From Cyclina sinensis (Eukaryota; Mollusca; Bivalvia; Venerida; Veneridae): 64,000 nucleotides of DNA. Below are positions 1 to 10,990 of this stretch, piece after piece. Position numbers and translations under genes: made by a program. Under the pieces are notes generated by a model, which did not search any database, was not told the DNA's origin, and saw only the letters and a program-made list of their open reading frames with translations. How positions within the stretch are numbered: the stretch's first letter is position 1; each line of letters begins with the position of its first letter. The DNA lies in the NCBI GenBank assembly GCA_012932295.1, contig JAAONU010000016.1, positions 13,556,111 through 13,620,110 of the forward strand. The letters run 5' to 3'.

Positions 1-1308
1 CAATCTTAATTCTGTTTAGGAGATAGCTCTTGAAGTTTTCAAAATTTGGTTGAACTCTTTGATATTTCTTTCGAAAGATATAGTATTTCATTGTTAGTAT
101 GATAAAATTAATTGCGTTTGAATTAGGGTTATCAGTATGTATACCGAAGCAAATGTCACGATAGTTTACGGCGATGTTCTGTTGATTGTTTTTGAGAATG
201 TTCACAGTTTTATTCCATAATACTTGAGTGTATTCACATGTCCAAAACAGATGTTCTATAGTTTCTTCATGTCGGCTACAAAAGTCGCACAGACTTGAGT
301 TAACAATTTTATATTTATATAAATATGTATTAGTTGGTATGATTCTAAGCAGAAATTTATATTGAAAGTTCCTCAGTTTAGTGTCAATAGTTGTTTTGAA
401 AGTATTTTTATATATGTGTTTCCATTCGATTTGTTCTTCCTTAAGTTTGTTACTCCATATCCGTTCGGAATTAGTGTAAGGTTTTGTGGCAGTTTTCATT
501 TGAAGTGAATATAGCATTTTATTTGGTGAATTACTTATAAGTATTTTTTAGTGAGAGATTCATTTGCATTTTGCGTTTGCATTTCTTCAATAAGTGTGTT
601 TTTGATGTTCAAATTTATACTGCTTTTAAGTTGATAATAATTCAAAAAATCGTTATTTTCTAGATTATATATATATTTGAAATCCTCGAACGTATAAAAA
701 TCTTTATTTCTGTAATCTATTAAATGTTCCAGATACTTAATACCATTTTCTAACCATTTTTTGTAATAGAAAGATCCGTTTTTGTTCCTAATCATACTAT
801 TATTCCATATAATTTGCTTTTTTAAAGGTTGATTTTGTGGTATTTTAGTCCATGCAGTTAAAATATCTTTGAGAAACACATTTTCTTGACAAATATTTTC
901 TATTTCTTTTGTACCTATATTACAATCGAATATAATATCTCCGCCAAATTTTTCTAACTTATTTTTATAAAAGGTTTTCCAAGCACCTGAGTTATTTTTA
1001 TCAAGAATTCGTTTGATCCAGCTTGCTTTCAATGAGTAAAGAAACGTTTTGATGTCGATCATTTTTAATCCGCCGTATTGATAATCAAGTGTTAGTAGTT
1101 TTCTCTTTACCTTTTCAGGTTTATTTTCCCAAATAAATTCGTAACACGATTTAATTATATCTTTCGTTATGTTCTCGGATGGATTCGGTAAAACGGTAAA
1201 TGGGTATACCAACTTCGGTAAAGCAAATGATTTTATTACTGTAATTTTTCCCATTAAAGTTAATTTTCGGTGTTCCCATTGTTTAAGGCAATTTTTGAAA
1301 CTTATCAA
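1..1308 (-). pseudogene. LINE C-terminal region with zinc-knuckle motif
   Basis: This continues the LINE protein. It is open from 1308 to 535 (257 residues: conserved 'QWEHRKLTLMGKITVIKSF', 'LPKLVYPFTVLP' and 'GGLKMIDI' blocks typical of L1-type C-termini). After the stop at 535 the homologous reading continues in another frame to the window edge. Around 260-300, read on the minus strand, a C-x2-C-x8-H-x4-C arrangement is visible (CDFC...EHLFWTC), the zinc-knuckle-like motif of L1/Tx1 C-termini, which is thought to bind nucleic acid. The true protein end lies left of the window. The break near 535 is a further frameshift or stop in this copy. Confidence 0.8.
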
Positions 1309-2500
1309 TTTTGGTTCTATGTTTTTTTATGATATTTTCTTGTAGATTATTAGTGAAAGTCATTCCTAATGTATTTGCTGAGTCTGATGTCCAAATAAAT
1401 TTTTTGTGTCGGCAGTATTTTATATCAGTGTCACGTAACGATCCTATTCTAAGAATGGTAGTTTTCTGTGTGTTTAGTTTTAATCCTGATTCTTTTTCAA
1501 ATTGATCTAAAATTACTATTAATTTTTCAAACGATTCTTTCGTTCCGTTATTGAAGAATGTAGCATCATCTGCAAACAGTGATTGTTTTATTTCAATATT
1601 TTTAATGATTATTCCTTTAATTTCATGATTGTGTTTTATATAATTAGCTAAAATTTCAATACATATTACAAATAAAACAGATGATAACGGGCATCCTTGA
1701 CGAACACCACGTTGTATAGGTATATGTTCCGACAGATGTCCATTATTAAGTATTAGGCTAACAATATCATTGTAAAATAGTTTAATCCACCTTATAAAAA
1801 ATTCTCCAAAATTAAAGTATCTAAGGCATTTCCATATAAAGTTGTGATCCACACTGTCAAATGCTTTTTCAAAATCTGCAAATAATAAAAGACCTGGTTT
1901 ATTAGATATCTTTAGGTTTTCAATCACTTCAGAAAGTAGCCTTATGTTTTCGCCTATAAATCTACCTTTAATGAAACCTGTTTGTGTATTTTCTATAATA
2001 TGACCTATCACTTTTTTAAGTCTATTTGCTAAAGATTTAGTTGCAATCTTATAATCAATATTTAATAAGCTTATAGGTCTCCAGTTTGCTAACAGAGTTG
2101 TATCTTTATTCGTTTTAGGTATGAGTGTTATAATAGCCTGCTTTTGGAGTTGTGTCAATTTTCCAGTTTGATACGAATAATTCAAAGAATCTATCAAGTA
2201 TTTTTTTAGAATAGTCCAAAATGTTTTATAAAACTCTGCTGTGAGGCCATCTGATCCAGGGCTTTTTTGGTTTTTCATTTCATTTAATGCTTGTAGACAT
2301 TCATATTCATTCAATCAGCCTTCACAGATTGAAGATTCTTCATCGTTAAGACTTTTATGATTTTCAATAAAGAGATTAGATCTTGAATGATTGTTAGTTC
2401 TGTTTTGTTTTGTGTATAGCTTTGTATAAAAGGTTACTTCTTCTTTTAAAATATCTTTTTGATTTGTTATTTCTTTTTCGTTTACTCTTAATTTATAAAT
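1309..2500 (-). pseudogene. LINE reverse transcriptase domain
   Basis: The RT core is open from about 2314 down to 1283 (343 residues). Visible motifs in order: SPGSDGLTAEFYKTFW at the finger region (residues 18-33), NWRPISLLNIDYKI (78-90), LLFADFEKAFDSVD with the first catalytic aspartate (143-156), RGVRQGCPLSSVLF (202-215) and LFADD with the catalytic aspartate pair (246-250; bases 1565-1576). It copies the element's RNA into DNA at the nicked target. A TGA at about 2315-2317 interrupts the reading frame upstream; the same frame continues beyond it with more linker sequence up to about 2500. A frame change near 1300 joins it to the C-terminal segment. The FADD form instead of YADD is common in this LINE group. 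Confidence 0.9.
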
Positions 2501-3675
2501 AGTCTTTTTTCAGCTCTGTATTTTTCAAGACTTGCGAAATATTTACCTTTTTTCATTTCCTTCTACATCCTGAGCCTTAGCTCTTAACATTATTCCATTG
2601 AGTTTGATGTCTATGATACTTTCAAGTTCTTCTTTTTTTTCGATTAATTCTTTTTTTAATAAATCTTCATCATTTTTATTAGTACTATTACTGTTAAATG
2701 AAGCAAGTTCCTGCTTTATCTTATGTATTTCTAATGAGAGATCTATTTCTTTTTTATTTTCGTTTCGTTTTTTATAACTTGCATATTTTATTGTTAAATT
2801 CCTTATTTCACCTTTTATGATTTCCCACAGTGTGTTTGGGTTAGCATCTTTGTTTGTGTATGCTATGTCAGCTATACCTATTTTAATAATTTCTTGGTAG
2901 TCATTTTCAATCAATAAAGAGTTATTTAACTTGAAATATCCCGGTCCTCTGTTTTCATTCAGAAATGATATACTTAGATGAACACTGGAATGATCTGATT
3001 TATAGCCTGGTTTTATTTTACAATTCTTCACTATGTTAGTCAAAGAATCTGATATTAAAAATAATCTAGTCTGCTGAATATAATAGGCTTTGTATTTGAG
3101 TGTCATGTGTATTGTGTTGAATTTGGGTTTAAAAGTCTCCAAATATCAATGAGGTCAAAACTTGTCATCATTGACTTTAGAATTTCTCTACATTTTTTAT
3201 GAGTGTCGATTCTTCCATTTTTCTTATCATAATGTATATCTATAACAGTGTTGAAGTCACCCCCTATGACGTAATTGTTTACTTCGTCTTTAGATAATTG
3301 CTTTACTAGTGTTTTAAAATATTCACCGTTGTCGGTATTAGGTCCATAAATATTTAATATTGTAAATTCCCAATTATTTATTGCAATATTTAAAGATATC
3401 ATTCGACCTGGTATAATTTCTGTAAAATTAGATACAGTTCCGTTAAATGATTTGTGTATGAGTATTGCAACACCTTCTTTGTTACTTTGTTGGCCACTAA
3501 AATGAGATTGCCCTTCCCATTCTAATTCCCATTTTTTTGCTGTATTTGGTGTGGAGTGTGTTTCCTGTAGCAAGGAGATAGTATTTTGATTTTCGCTTAT
3601 ATATCGAAATATGTGTTGTCTTTTATTGTAATCGGATAAACCTCTTACATTATATGTATTTATAAAAGTTGTCAT
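2500..3675 (-). pseudogene. LINE endonuclease domain (exonuclease-endonuclease-phosphatase fold), frameshifted
   Basis: This is the N-terminal part of the LINE protein. Starting at the ATG ending at 3675, the first 190 residues carry a typical EEP endonuclease: an N-terminal YNVRGL, the metal-binding glutamate in LLQETHS (about residue 37), GGDFNTVID (about residue 138), then a frame change around 3103-3142 into a second segment that has the terminal SDHSS motif (about residue 49 of that segment) with the catalytic histidine. The endonuclease nicks target DNA to prime reverse transcription. After SDHSS comes a Lys/Glu-rich linker. The shift near 3130 looks like a short indel: the residues expected just after the WRLLNPNSTQYT stretch are found in the neighbouring frame. 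Another frame change near 2510-2545 separates this part from the reverse transcriptase. Confidence 0.85.
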
Positions 3676-3690
3676 AAGTATAAAATACTA

Positions 3691-4274
3691 GTTTTATAGT
3701 ATATTTAAACCTCCTGATACCGACACCCTTAAAATCATTGGAGTTCATGATTTGTTCAGAATTCAAAAAAAAATATAAGAAAATCATATAGACGGTGTGT
3801 ACAATAATAAACCTTAGAAAAATATTCACACGACAATTATACATAATGTTTAACCTCTATAAAAATCTAGCGTTCTGCTCTATATCATGGCAAATCAATA
3901 GGAAAATTTATCATTATTTTGTTACTATCATACTATTCCATACAAATCGTTTTGAAAACGTTTTTTTCAGAGTTTTTAGCATCATTTTCATTTATTTGCC
4001 TATAAAACACTAAGTGCACAAAAGGTTAAAATAGGAAGATCATACAGTGGTATTGCTTATATAATAACAGTATTTTTTCAAACATTTCCTCACAAAACTT
4101 ACAGATTATATTAAAGACATCAAGTAGAGCGTTATATATTAGAAAAAACATATCACTTATGCCTCATGTCTTCCAATATAACGGTAAAATAGCATGATTT
4201 TCTCTTTCATATATTTTATCAAGTTTACAACTCCGAATTAATCCTTTAATTATATCATGTTTTACCACACACTT
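3691..4274. other. No gene seen
   Basis: AT-rich sequence between the 5' end of the LINE and the 63-base tandem repeat. Only short chance reading frames are present and I see no convincing splice sites, repeats or RNA genes. Confidence 0.5.
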
Positions 4275-4526
4275 ACCGAAAGTGTGGAATGCGGAAATTC
4301 ATTGCAGAATCCCAACAGTTATGGGATTAGAAGTCGCACCGAAAGTGTGGAATGCGGAAATTCATTGCAGAATCCCACCAGTTATGGGATTAGAAGTCGC
4401 ACCGAAAGTGTGGAATGCGGAAATTCATTGCAGAATCCCACCCGTTATGGGATAAGAAGTCGCACCGAAAGTGTGGATTGCAGAAATTCATTGCAGTATC
4501 CCACCCGTTATGGGATTACAACTCGG
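4275..4526 (+). repeat. 63-base tandem repeat, four copies, frame-preserving
   Basis: Four head-to-tail copies of a 63-base unit start at 4275, 4338, 4401 and 4464, each beginning ACCGAAAGTGTGG. The first three differ at only a few positions and the fourth is more diverged. Since 63 is a multiple of three, the plus-strand frame stays open through all copies and gives a 21-residue repeat with the core ESVECGNSLQNP followed by YGI. Each unit contains an inverted repeat, AATCCCA / TGGGATT, separated by about seven bases, so each could form a hairpin. The array sits in a 116-codon open frame (4257-4607). The flanks show no promoter or splice evidence, so the open frame is more likely a side effect of repeat length than a gene. 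Confidence 0.9.
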
Positions 4527-4607
4527 GACTCAGGCGCTCTAATTATTCTTGCAGTCTTTAAAAGAATATTCACAAGCTGTTCTATATTTATTTTACGTTC
4601 CTCTTAA

Positions 4608-6618
4608 ATTTCGTTACGGTGATTCATAAGATGAGAACACCCAAATTCACCTTGAATTTATGCTTTGTCCCAACGATGGTATGAATATAGCCCAGGTCTG
4701 TTACAATCGTTTGAGATTAAATGGAACACAAACATGAAATGGGTTTGTCATAGCGGTACTATTTAAAAAAAATCTGAATTTTGTTATGCAATTGTTCATA
4801 AAAGTTAGAATTCTTGAAAAAACTCATAAAGAAATATAAAATTCGAGACTGTATTCTGTGAAAGATCAAACATTAATGGTTTTTTAATTTTTTATGTTCA
4901 GTTTAATTGGAAATGCAAGAAAATGCAGAGAAAATAACTACACTTACTCAACGAAATGCCAATAGTAATAGTTCTGGAAACATAGCTGCGATTTTTGCAC
5001 GCACAAATGGAAAGAAGAAAAAAACATTTTTGCGTAAAAAGTGCATTAAAAATAAGACAGACTAGGTGAACACCCTAAAACGATAGCAATGTTTACTCTA
5101 TGCTTGTTAGAATATACGCGAATCTCGATTTCATGAAATTGAATTTATTCTCTGACAAGATAATTAACTGTAAGTGACAATCAGTTAAACCAGAATATTG
5201 TCATTTGCTTAGACGATCTTATTCTATTTAAGTCCATTTCACCCTGGTAACTCCCTCATTGTTATTAATGAGCATTCACTGAAGAGGAGATATAAATGAC
5301 TTCTAAGTACTTCTTTAAATATTATTTATTGCTTCTAACAAATTAAAGAAACAAGGCCTCAGCTGCATTAAACCACGTTAATCATTGATGATTAAACTTG
5401 AATATGAGAATTTTATTGAGTACCAGAAACTTTTTACCATGAACATTGTTACAAATATAGCTCACAGACATTTCAACTTAAAAGATGGAATCTATATTTT
5501 ACACAAAGTTCCTATGTGGTAGAAATTCTCAGTGACATCGCTAATTACAAATTTGCAATAGGTAAGTATATAACAATATTCTATGTTCCGTCAATACTAT
5601 GAATGAAGATATAAGAGACACATCGACATCCATTTTCTTATCAACTGCGAAAATTATAAAACTACAGAGATTAGTTATTATAGGAAATATTTATTGTACT
5701 GTTAGATCTTGATACTGAAGCTAGAAAGACTGTTAACACGTCTTCGAAAGCAACTTTGAAATCACATGACACCATCTATTGTTTAAATACAACAGAATTA
5801 TAAAGGCAGACTATTTCTTGAAATGTCGACAAAATGTACAGAATATTGACTTTGATGTAAGATCGAAATGTATAATTACTGATGTAATGTAAATTTTAAA
5901 AGCATTGTGCAATTATCTATGAATACATCTTTGGAAAAATACACCATTATCACAATGTTCTGCGTAAAAGTAAATCCCTGCAAACTCTCGTCCCTATATA
6001 TACTTTAAATGCTTGGGTTCAATTAATCTAGTTTAAACTTCAGCTGAACCTAGTTTGCAAATAGTACAGACAGACTTGTTCGACGTTATGCATTGATTTG
6101 GTTTAATGTACGTGTCTTCTACAGTTTACATGTTTCTTGCATCAAGCTCTAGCAAATTATTTCCTTCCTTTAAGATATCTGGTAGCTATTACAGTAAGAC
6201 GGTAAAAGTATAAAATCTTTTACATCAACCACAATGTAGACAATTTTGCAAAAAGCATTTTCGAGTCGACCGATACCAAGATTGTTCAATCTTTTCTCCT
6301 GCGATCAATACTGTCCATGTACCAGTGATCAGATAACAAATAAAAACTGTAACAGAACATCCAAATATCTTTAATTATATCCACTTGACGAAATGTCTGA
6401 AACTGTAAAGCTGACAATTCTAAAATTTGGCAGGTGGCACTATCAAGCGAACATCTACAACATTTGCTCTAAATATACTCCTTTGGTTTCTTGAAGCCTC
6501 GTCGCGGGTTTCGCATATTTTTTATAATACCGCAAATAAATTTGAATGGATCTCATTGGACGAGAGATTCTGTATACGAACCCGTATATACCGTTTCGAA
6601 AATCCGTATATACCGTGA
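4608..6618. other. No gene seen
   Basis: About 2 kb of AT-rich sequence with only short chance reading frames. I found no transposon domain, tRNA-like sequence or tandem array that I could support. Confidence 0.45.
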
Positions 6619-6950
6619 GGAAACTTGCCCTTAAAGAGTCTCGGAGTAGTTCCATTTTCTGACTGGCTATGAAAGAATATTTACAGGCGAAACAAAATGT
6701 CCTACCTTGCTTCAATTCAAAAGTTTTGATGACTTTTATTTCAAATATATGAGTTGAATTACAACATGTATTCAGCAGTTCATAACAATATTTAATAAAC
6801 GTAGTAAAGGTCTTATTCTTCCGGGGTTTTTTTTACCCTCGACAACTTATTTCGTAGATAAACCTACGAATCTGTTCACAACAAAGCGCTTGTTTTTCGC
6901 AAACCAAGCGTCCACATGACGAACGCTAGCGATCCGAAATTTTCATTTGA
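6619..6950 (+). repeat. Dispersed repeat, copy A (pairs with 27836-28185)
   Basis: This stretch is clearly related, in the same orientation, to 27836-28185. Shared blocks include GGAAACTT.CCCTTAAAGAG, CTATGAAAGAATATT.ACAG, ACAATATTTAATAAA, GTAGTAAAGGTCTTATTCTT, TTTTTTACCCTCG, and AACGAACGCTAGCGATCCGAAA at the end. The two copies differ by substitutions and small indels, as expected for an old interspersed element. No coding capacity is visible. In copy B it directly follows an eroded LINE reverse transcriptase, but no reverse transcriptase precedes copy A, so I read it as an independent non-coding repeat family. Confidence 0.8.
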
Positions 6951-8166
6951 ATACGTATATAAACAGTTACTCATGAAAAAAAAGATATAAAAATCGTTCC
7001 TGCTGGTAAAGATTTGAATCCGAAAAGCATCCATTGGGAATACTTGATTATGTTCGGCAGTTTCCTAAGTTGTTACAGAAATATGAACAACAATCAAGTG
7101 GGAAAGAGACGCGGCTCGTGTAATATCAACTATAACAGGCTATAGGAGGCTGTATACCCCACACCGCCAAAAATCTGTATATTATTAACTAATAGTATGG
7201 AATTATATAAGGTACTGGGACTGATTGGTTTAAACAAAAGATTCTAATATCTAGTATGTAGCACGTTAATTTTAATCCAACAAAAAGGGTCACACGTTTC
7301 AAACAGAAATATATTTGAACACATTTTATAAATTACTGTCAAAAACCTCCAGATCAAGGGCTCTGGAATTTTATCTAATAGCAAGGCATTTTGACAATGC
7401 GATAAAACATCTCAATCGCAACAAATTCAGATTATTAGTTTAACTGATGACATACATCTGTAACATAACACGGCTGTTTGACATGATATTACATAATCTT
7501 GTTTGTTTTACACGAAAATCAAACAAGATACTACAAACGTAATAGACAAAATAGTTCTTGAATACAAGTGAACGTAATTATGAGACACGATAGCACGTTT
7601 TTGACCAAACGATGTAGCTCCTTGACATAAAAAGATGTCGTCTTTCTTTCTTACTTTTAAACAAAACTGACAAAAACTCGGCAACAGAGGACAACTGCAG
7701 CGTTCCACATACAAGCATCTTTCATTAGTAACCGACAAACAGAAATATAATTATTTCCGTCTGGGTCTTCAAATACAAGAAATGACTTTACATACTTTCC
7801 AAATATAACTTCGTTAGATTCTTAACTGTTCGTAATAAGCATTATGCGAAAGTAATCAGACAATTCAGACAGTTGCAAATGTGCAGTCTTGTAATAACGA
7901 GAATATTAATGATCTTTGTGCATGTAATGCTTTTCCGAGCTAAAGATTTCTTAACCATTTAACTTCCGTATTCCATAGGAAGAAAGCGTCGAGGTACTCT
8001 TAGTAGAACGCGTTACAAGAAGAGCCTCAAAAATGTGCAAAATAACTCTAATTGAGAACTGCAAATATACTTTTTGGGTGGATCAATATTATTTAACTTA
8101 ACAACTGACACGATTATTACCCCGAATAGCCGTTCTTAATGTGTGCACATGTTATCCTTTCTCTTT
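6951..8166. other. No gene seen
   Basis: AT-rich sequence. A few bases beyond copy A of the dispersed repeat may still belong to it (a 'GTATATAAA.AGTTACT' block recurs near 28150). Otherwise only short chance frames. Confidence 0.4.
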
Positions 8167-8450
8167 GCCATATTACCTTGTCCAACAGATGTCTTTATGC
8201 CTACATACAGAATAAACTTGATTAAAGTCATGTATATACTACGTTAATATGCAAAGTCGCAAAACTATCCTGTCTACTAAACATATTACCATGTCCAGTT
8301 GAAACGTTTTTATGTCTGTAAATAGAATAAACTTGTTTAATGTCATGCACTAGTTCTTTAAAGTCATGCTATTACGTCGATACGCTATACATGTATTATC
8401 TTTTTCCAGTGAACTAGAAACGGAATGAACTTGTATAAAGTCATCCTAAT
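8167..8450 (+). repeat. Degenerate tandem repeat, about 114-base period
   Basis: Two related blocks share 'CATATTACC.TGTCCA', then 'TTTATG.CT...A.AGAATAAACTTG.TTAA.GTCATG'; they begin near 8168 and 8281. A third, shorter match (AATGAACTTGTATAAAGTCAT) lies near 8425. The copies are strongly diverged and no coding frame runs through them. Confidence 0.6.
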
Positions 8451-9374
8451 CAGCCAATTTGCAATGATATCTTAACTAATCACCATAAAATCTTGCTTAA
8501 ACTTTCATTATTATGTCTGTTCGGGATGGTATCATTTCTATTCACAAAAATAATTCGTGTCGTTGCTTAATTTATCAAATTTTACGTTTTCAGGTTGTAT
8601 CACTTTAAGATAACAAATTGTTTTGAAATTACTTTTGTATGCTTTTTATCGCAATCTGACTACCAGAAAGTTCACTTATAGTGGAATAAACAAATTATAT
8701 TTAATGAGTATTAATCATTTTGACGACAAAGACGTCAGACCACGTAACATGCAACATGCGATAAAGTAGCGAAATTGTTGTGTGATCCACATTCATGTTT
8801 CAGTAATTTTCGAAGACTTCATTCAATGTTTTTAAGACAACACATTTAATTTATGGTTTTAAGAGAAGGAAGAAAACATCATGTCTTTGGTAGAAATATA
8901 TTTAAATTAGTTTATGACGTCGAACTTTGACGTCATTTTCTCAATGTCATCAGTTTGATCAGATTTTTTTATTTTGTCAAGTCACGTCATATATAATGAT
9001 GCCTATATATAGAATATCTTTTGAACATAATGGCATGTCTGAGTGACGAGATAATATCATGATTAGACAATATTGTAGAGGTCTGAAAGTGATCAGTAAC
9101 TTAAACAGAAACACGACTCCTTACCTTGGATGAACTTAACACATCATTGCATGTAACGCGTTACCTTGACTGTGTTGATATTGACCAGCCATAAAATGTG
9201 CAATTAGCTGTGATTAATTTAGGTAAATAAATCACAAGCTCATTTATACAGGTTATAAGCCAGCGACTAGTCTCACTATTTCGCCTCCGAAGGTAAACCC
9301 ATTTTACAATCTGATATTTTATTGTTGTTCACCTTCTACGTCTCACTTTGATCTGCATCTGGTTAAGCGGACTC
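8451..9374. other. No gene seen
   Basis: AT-rich sequence without a supportable reading frame. A TGACGTCA palindrome (CRE-like) lies at about 8928-8937 and another GTCACGTCAT at about 8981, but nothing downstream looks like a transcript start, so I do not call a promoter. Confidence 0.4.
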
Positions 9375-9396
9375 GCCCAATCGTAGGCGATTGGGC
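9375..9396. repeat. Perfect 9-bp hairpin
   Basis: GCCCAATCG and CGATTGGGC flank a four-base loop, giving a perfect nine-pair stem. It is followed by ACTTTTTATGG. It is stronger and more GC-rich than its surroundings. It could be a structured end of an interspersed repeat; no known RNA family is recognised. Confidence 0.7.
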
Positions 9397-10571
9397 ACTT
9401 TTTATGGCTCGTTTGTCCAACAGTTCACAGAGTTTAAGGCAAAAATGATAAAAATATGATAAAATATGATAACTAAATTTATACCTGATCCTGTAATCGA
9501 AGAAAACACACAAATACATAAGTATAGAACTGAAACACTTATTTCGTACCTGATTTATCCACCATTTTATTCAAAATTTGGCAATTGGAATACTCGGTGT
9601 TCTAGGTAATAAGTTAACTAGGGTAGGGTAAAGAATCTACCGAACAATATCCGCTCAGTTATATGCAGTTTAAAATTAGGCTTAAAGGTTGAACAACTAA
9701 AAAATATCAGAATTATAAAATGGGTTCAACACTTTAAGCTTAATTAATTAGGCTACCCAGCGACATTCTGTAAGATTTTAACTCGAATAGCGTTAACTTG
9801 ACAGTTTTAAGTTTAACATCGGTGATTGCGGATATACTCGCTTCACCTTCTGACGCAATGTAAACATTGGGTATGTAAAATAGCTTCTAAATATATTAAA
9901 ATGAAAAGAATTAACTAAAGATTAAACTCTGAAGTAAAAGAAATATTGACATTCATATTAATCATGTATTCATGCTTTAGACAAGCACAATTATTTGAAA
10001 AAGTTGACTGACATTTAAAGCTCTTTGTTTATGAAACAATTTTATAAATCATGTGATCAGTGGGTATGGAAAACTATTTGTCATTGGTCAATTTTTAAAG
10101 ACAAGTTCAAGCCAAATATGCGAATTATAGGGGAGGTAATGTTCTGATCCACTGGTATCTCGTGTTTGCTGGCGTTTCTGAAAAATCCAAAACTCATACG
10201 TTCCTACGGAATAGCCCATATTTGAACGCATGTGCTGTTGTTGTAAGTCTGTACAAAATCATAGAAGTTGTATAGTGTATTACTTTGATGTTTTATCAAC
10301 CCAAATATGATTAAAACCCGAATAAAAAGGCTGGCGCTTTTTTTGCGCACCAGCGCGGAATATGGGACCCTCTTCACGGACGTCAAGTTGTCACATATTT
10401 TCGCGACCGGGAAGAATTTTGGTTTTTGAGCAAATGTATTGATTATGCAACGCATCATGATTTTTTGTGACATAAGAGCATGCACAGGTGTTGCCAATAA
10501 GAATGTTTCGTAGAAAAACCATATCTTTTCAGGTATAAAAGTCTGAAACAGCACTGTTGAAGTTGTTACTT
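9397..10571. other. Mostly no gene; GC-richer, promoter-like patch at the right
   Basis: The first 700 bases are AT-rich without recognisable features. From about 10320 to 10420 the sequence is locally GC-richer, with GCGC-containing motifs (TTTGCGCACCAGCGCGG) loosely like an NRF-1-type element. This precedes the candidate coding exon at 10572. The minus-strand open frame at 10204-10554 shows no recognisable domain. Confidence 0.3.
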
Positions 10572-10619
10572 ATGACTGACGACAGCCCGGTATTCAAGAA
10601 AAGGAGGTTAAAGCTGCAG
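10572..10619 (+). CDS. Candidate first coding exon of an unidentified host gene
   Basis: An ATG at 10572 opens a 16-codon frame (MTDDSPVFKKRRLKLQ) that ends exactly at CAG followed by GTATGT, a consensus 5' splice site. The exon is GC-richer than its surroundings and the patch upstream has GCGC motifs, which suits a TATA-less promoter. The peptide has a basic KKRRLK cluster that could be a nuclear localisation signal. I do not recognise the protein, and I found no second exon: the Harbinger element begins only 160 bases downstream, inside what would be intron 1, and the following 8 kb shows no coding exon. This could be a chance ATG next to a chance GTATGT; it is offered because it is the only host-gene-like signal in the window. 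Confidence 0.3.
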
Positions 10620-10776
10620 GTATGTTAAAAATTGGAATGTATCATACTCCTTATCTTTTTTATGAGTCTTGGACCTTTGATCTAGACAGTAGAACCTAAT
10701 TTATACTTCTGTTAGTGTGGCTTGGTGATCTGTCATACAGTGTAAACAGCATTCTTCAGTCATTTCGTTTGGAGTC

Positions 10777-10779
10777 CAG
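10777..10779 (+). repeat. Target site duplication CAG, left copy
   Basis: The three bases CAG directly before the left inverted repeat are repeated directly after the right inverted repeat (17637-17639). Three-base CWG or TWA duplications are characteristic of the Harbinger/PIF superfamily. Confidence 0.7.
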
Positions 10780-10807
10780 GGGCCATATTTCAGTAGCATC
10801 TTAAGAT
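10780..10807 (+). repeat. Harbinger left terminal inverted repeat
   Basis: 28 bases that match the reverse complement of 17609-17636 at 26 positions. It begins GGGCC and includes TATTTCAGTAGCATCTTAAG. The transposase would cut at its outer edge. Confidence 0.9.
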
Positions 10808-10990
10808 AAAAATAAATCTTAAGTTAAAAATTTTCTTCTTAAGTCCTGTCAATTTCTTCTTAAAATTAAGAATTTTCTTAAGTGTTATTTCATAAACTTT
10901 TTATCTTAAGAAAAATCTTAAGAACGTCGTTTTTTCTCCTTAAAGTTAAGGAAGGGTACTGCGTGTCTTAGAATACTTAAGAAAATCTTA
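10800..10990. promoter_or_regulatory. Subterminal CTTAAG repeats inside the left Harbinger end
   Basis: At least six CTTAAG palindromes and several near-matches (CTTAAA, TTAAGAA) lie within about 190 bases of the left end. The last 50 bases of the right end carry two more CTTAAG, with TAAGA-type variants further in. Clustered subterminal repeats are typical binding sites for transposase or its Myb-like partner in this kind of element. The binding role is inferred; the repetition itself is directly visible. Confidence 0.6.

Larger units (their letters stand above)
1..3690 (-). mobile_element. L1/Tx1-like LINE retrotransposon, 3' end beyond the window
   Basis: A non-LTR retrotransposon reads right to left: apurinic-type endonuclease, reverse transcriptase, then a C-terminal region with a zinc-knuckle motif. 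The domain order and the motifs (LLQETHS, SPGSDG, FADFEKAFD, FADD) fit the L1/Tx1 group. The ORF2-type protein is split into four open segments by about three frameshifts and one in-frame TGA near 2314, so this copy cannot make an intact protein as read, although most motifs are well preserved. No ORF1 is visible upstream of the endonuclease (above 3675), so the copy is probably 5'-truncated, or ORF1 was lost. The 3' end lies outside the window. The clade call is made from remembered motif patterns; a phylogeny of the RT domain would settle it. Confidence 0.88.

Noticed and set aside
4275..4526. CRISPR array
   Set aside because: Units are contiguous 63-base repeats without unique spacers, in a eukaryotic setting.
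8920..8990. CRE-like TGACGTCA sites as a promoter
   Set aside because: No transcript, exon or TATA/initiator arrangement downstream; such 8-base matches occur by chance in a window of this size.
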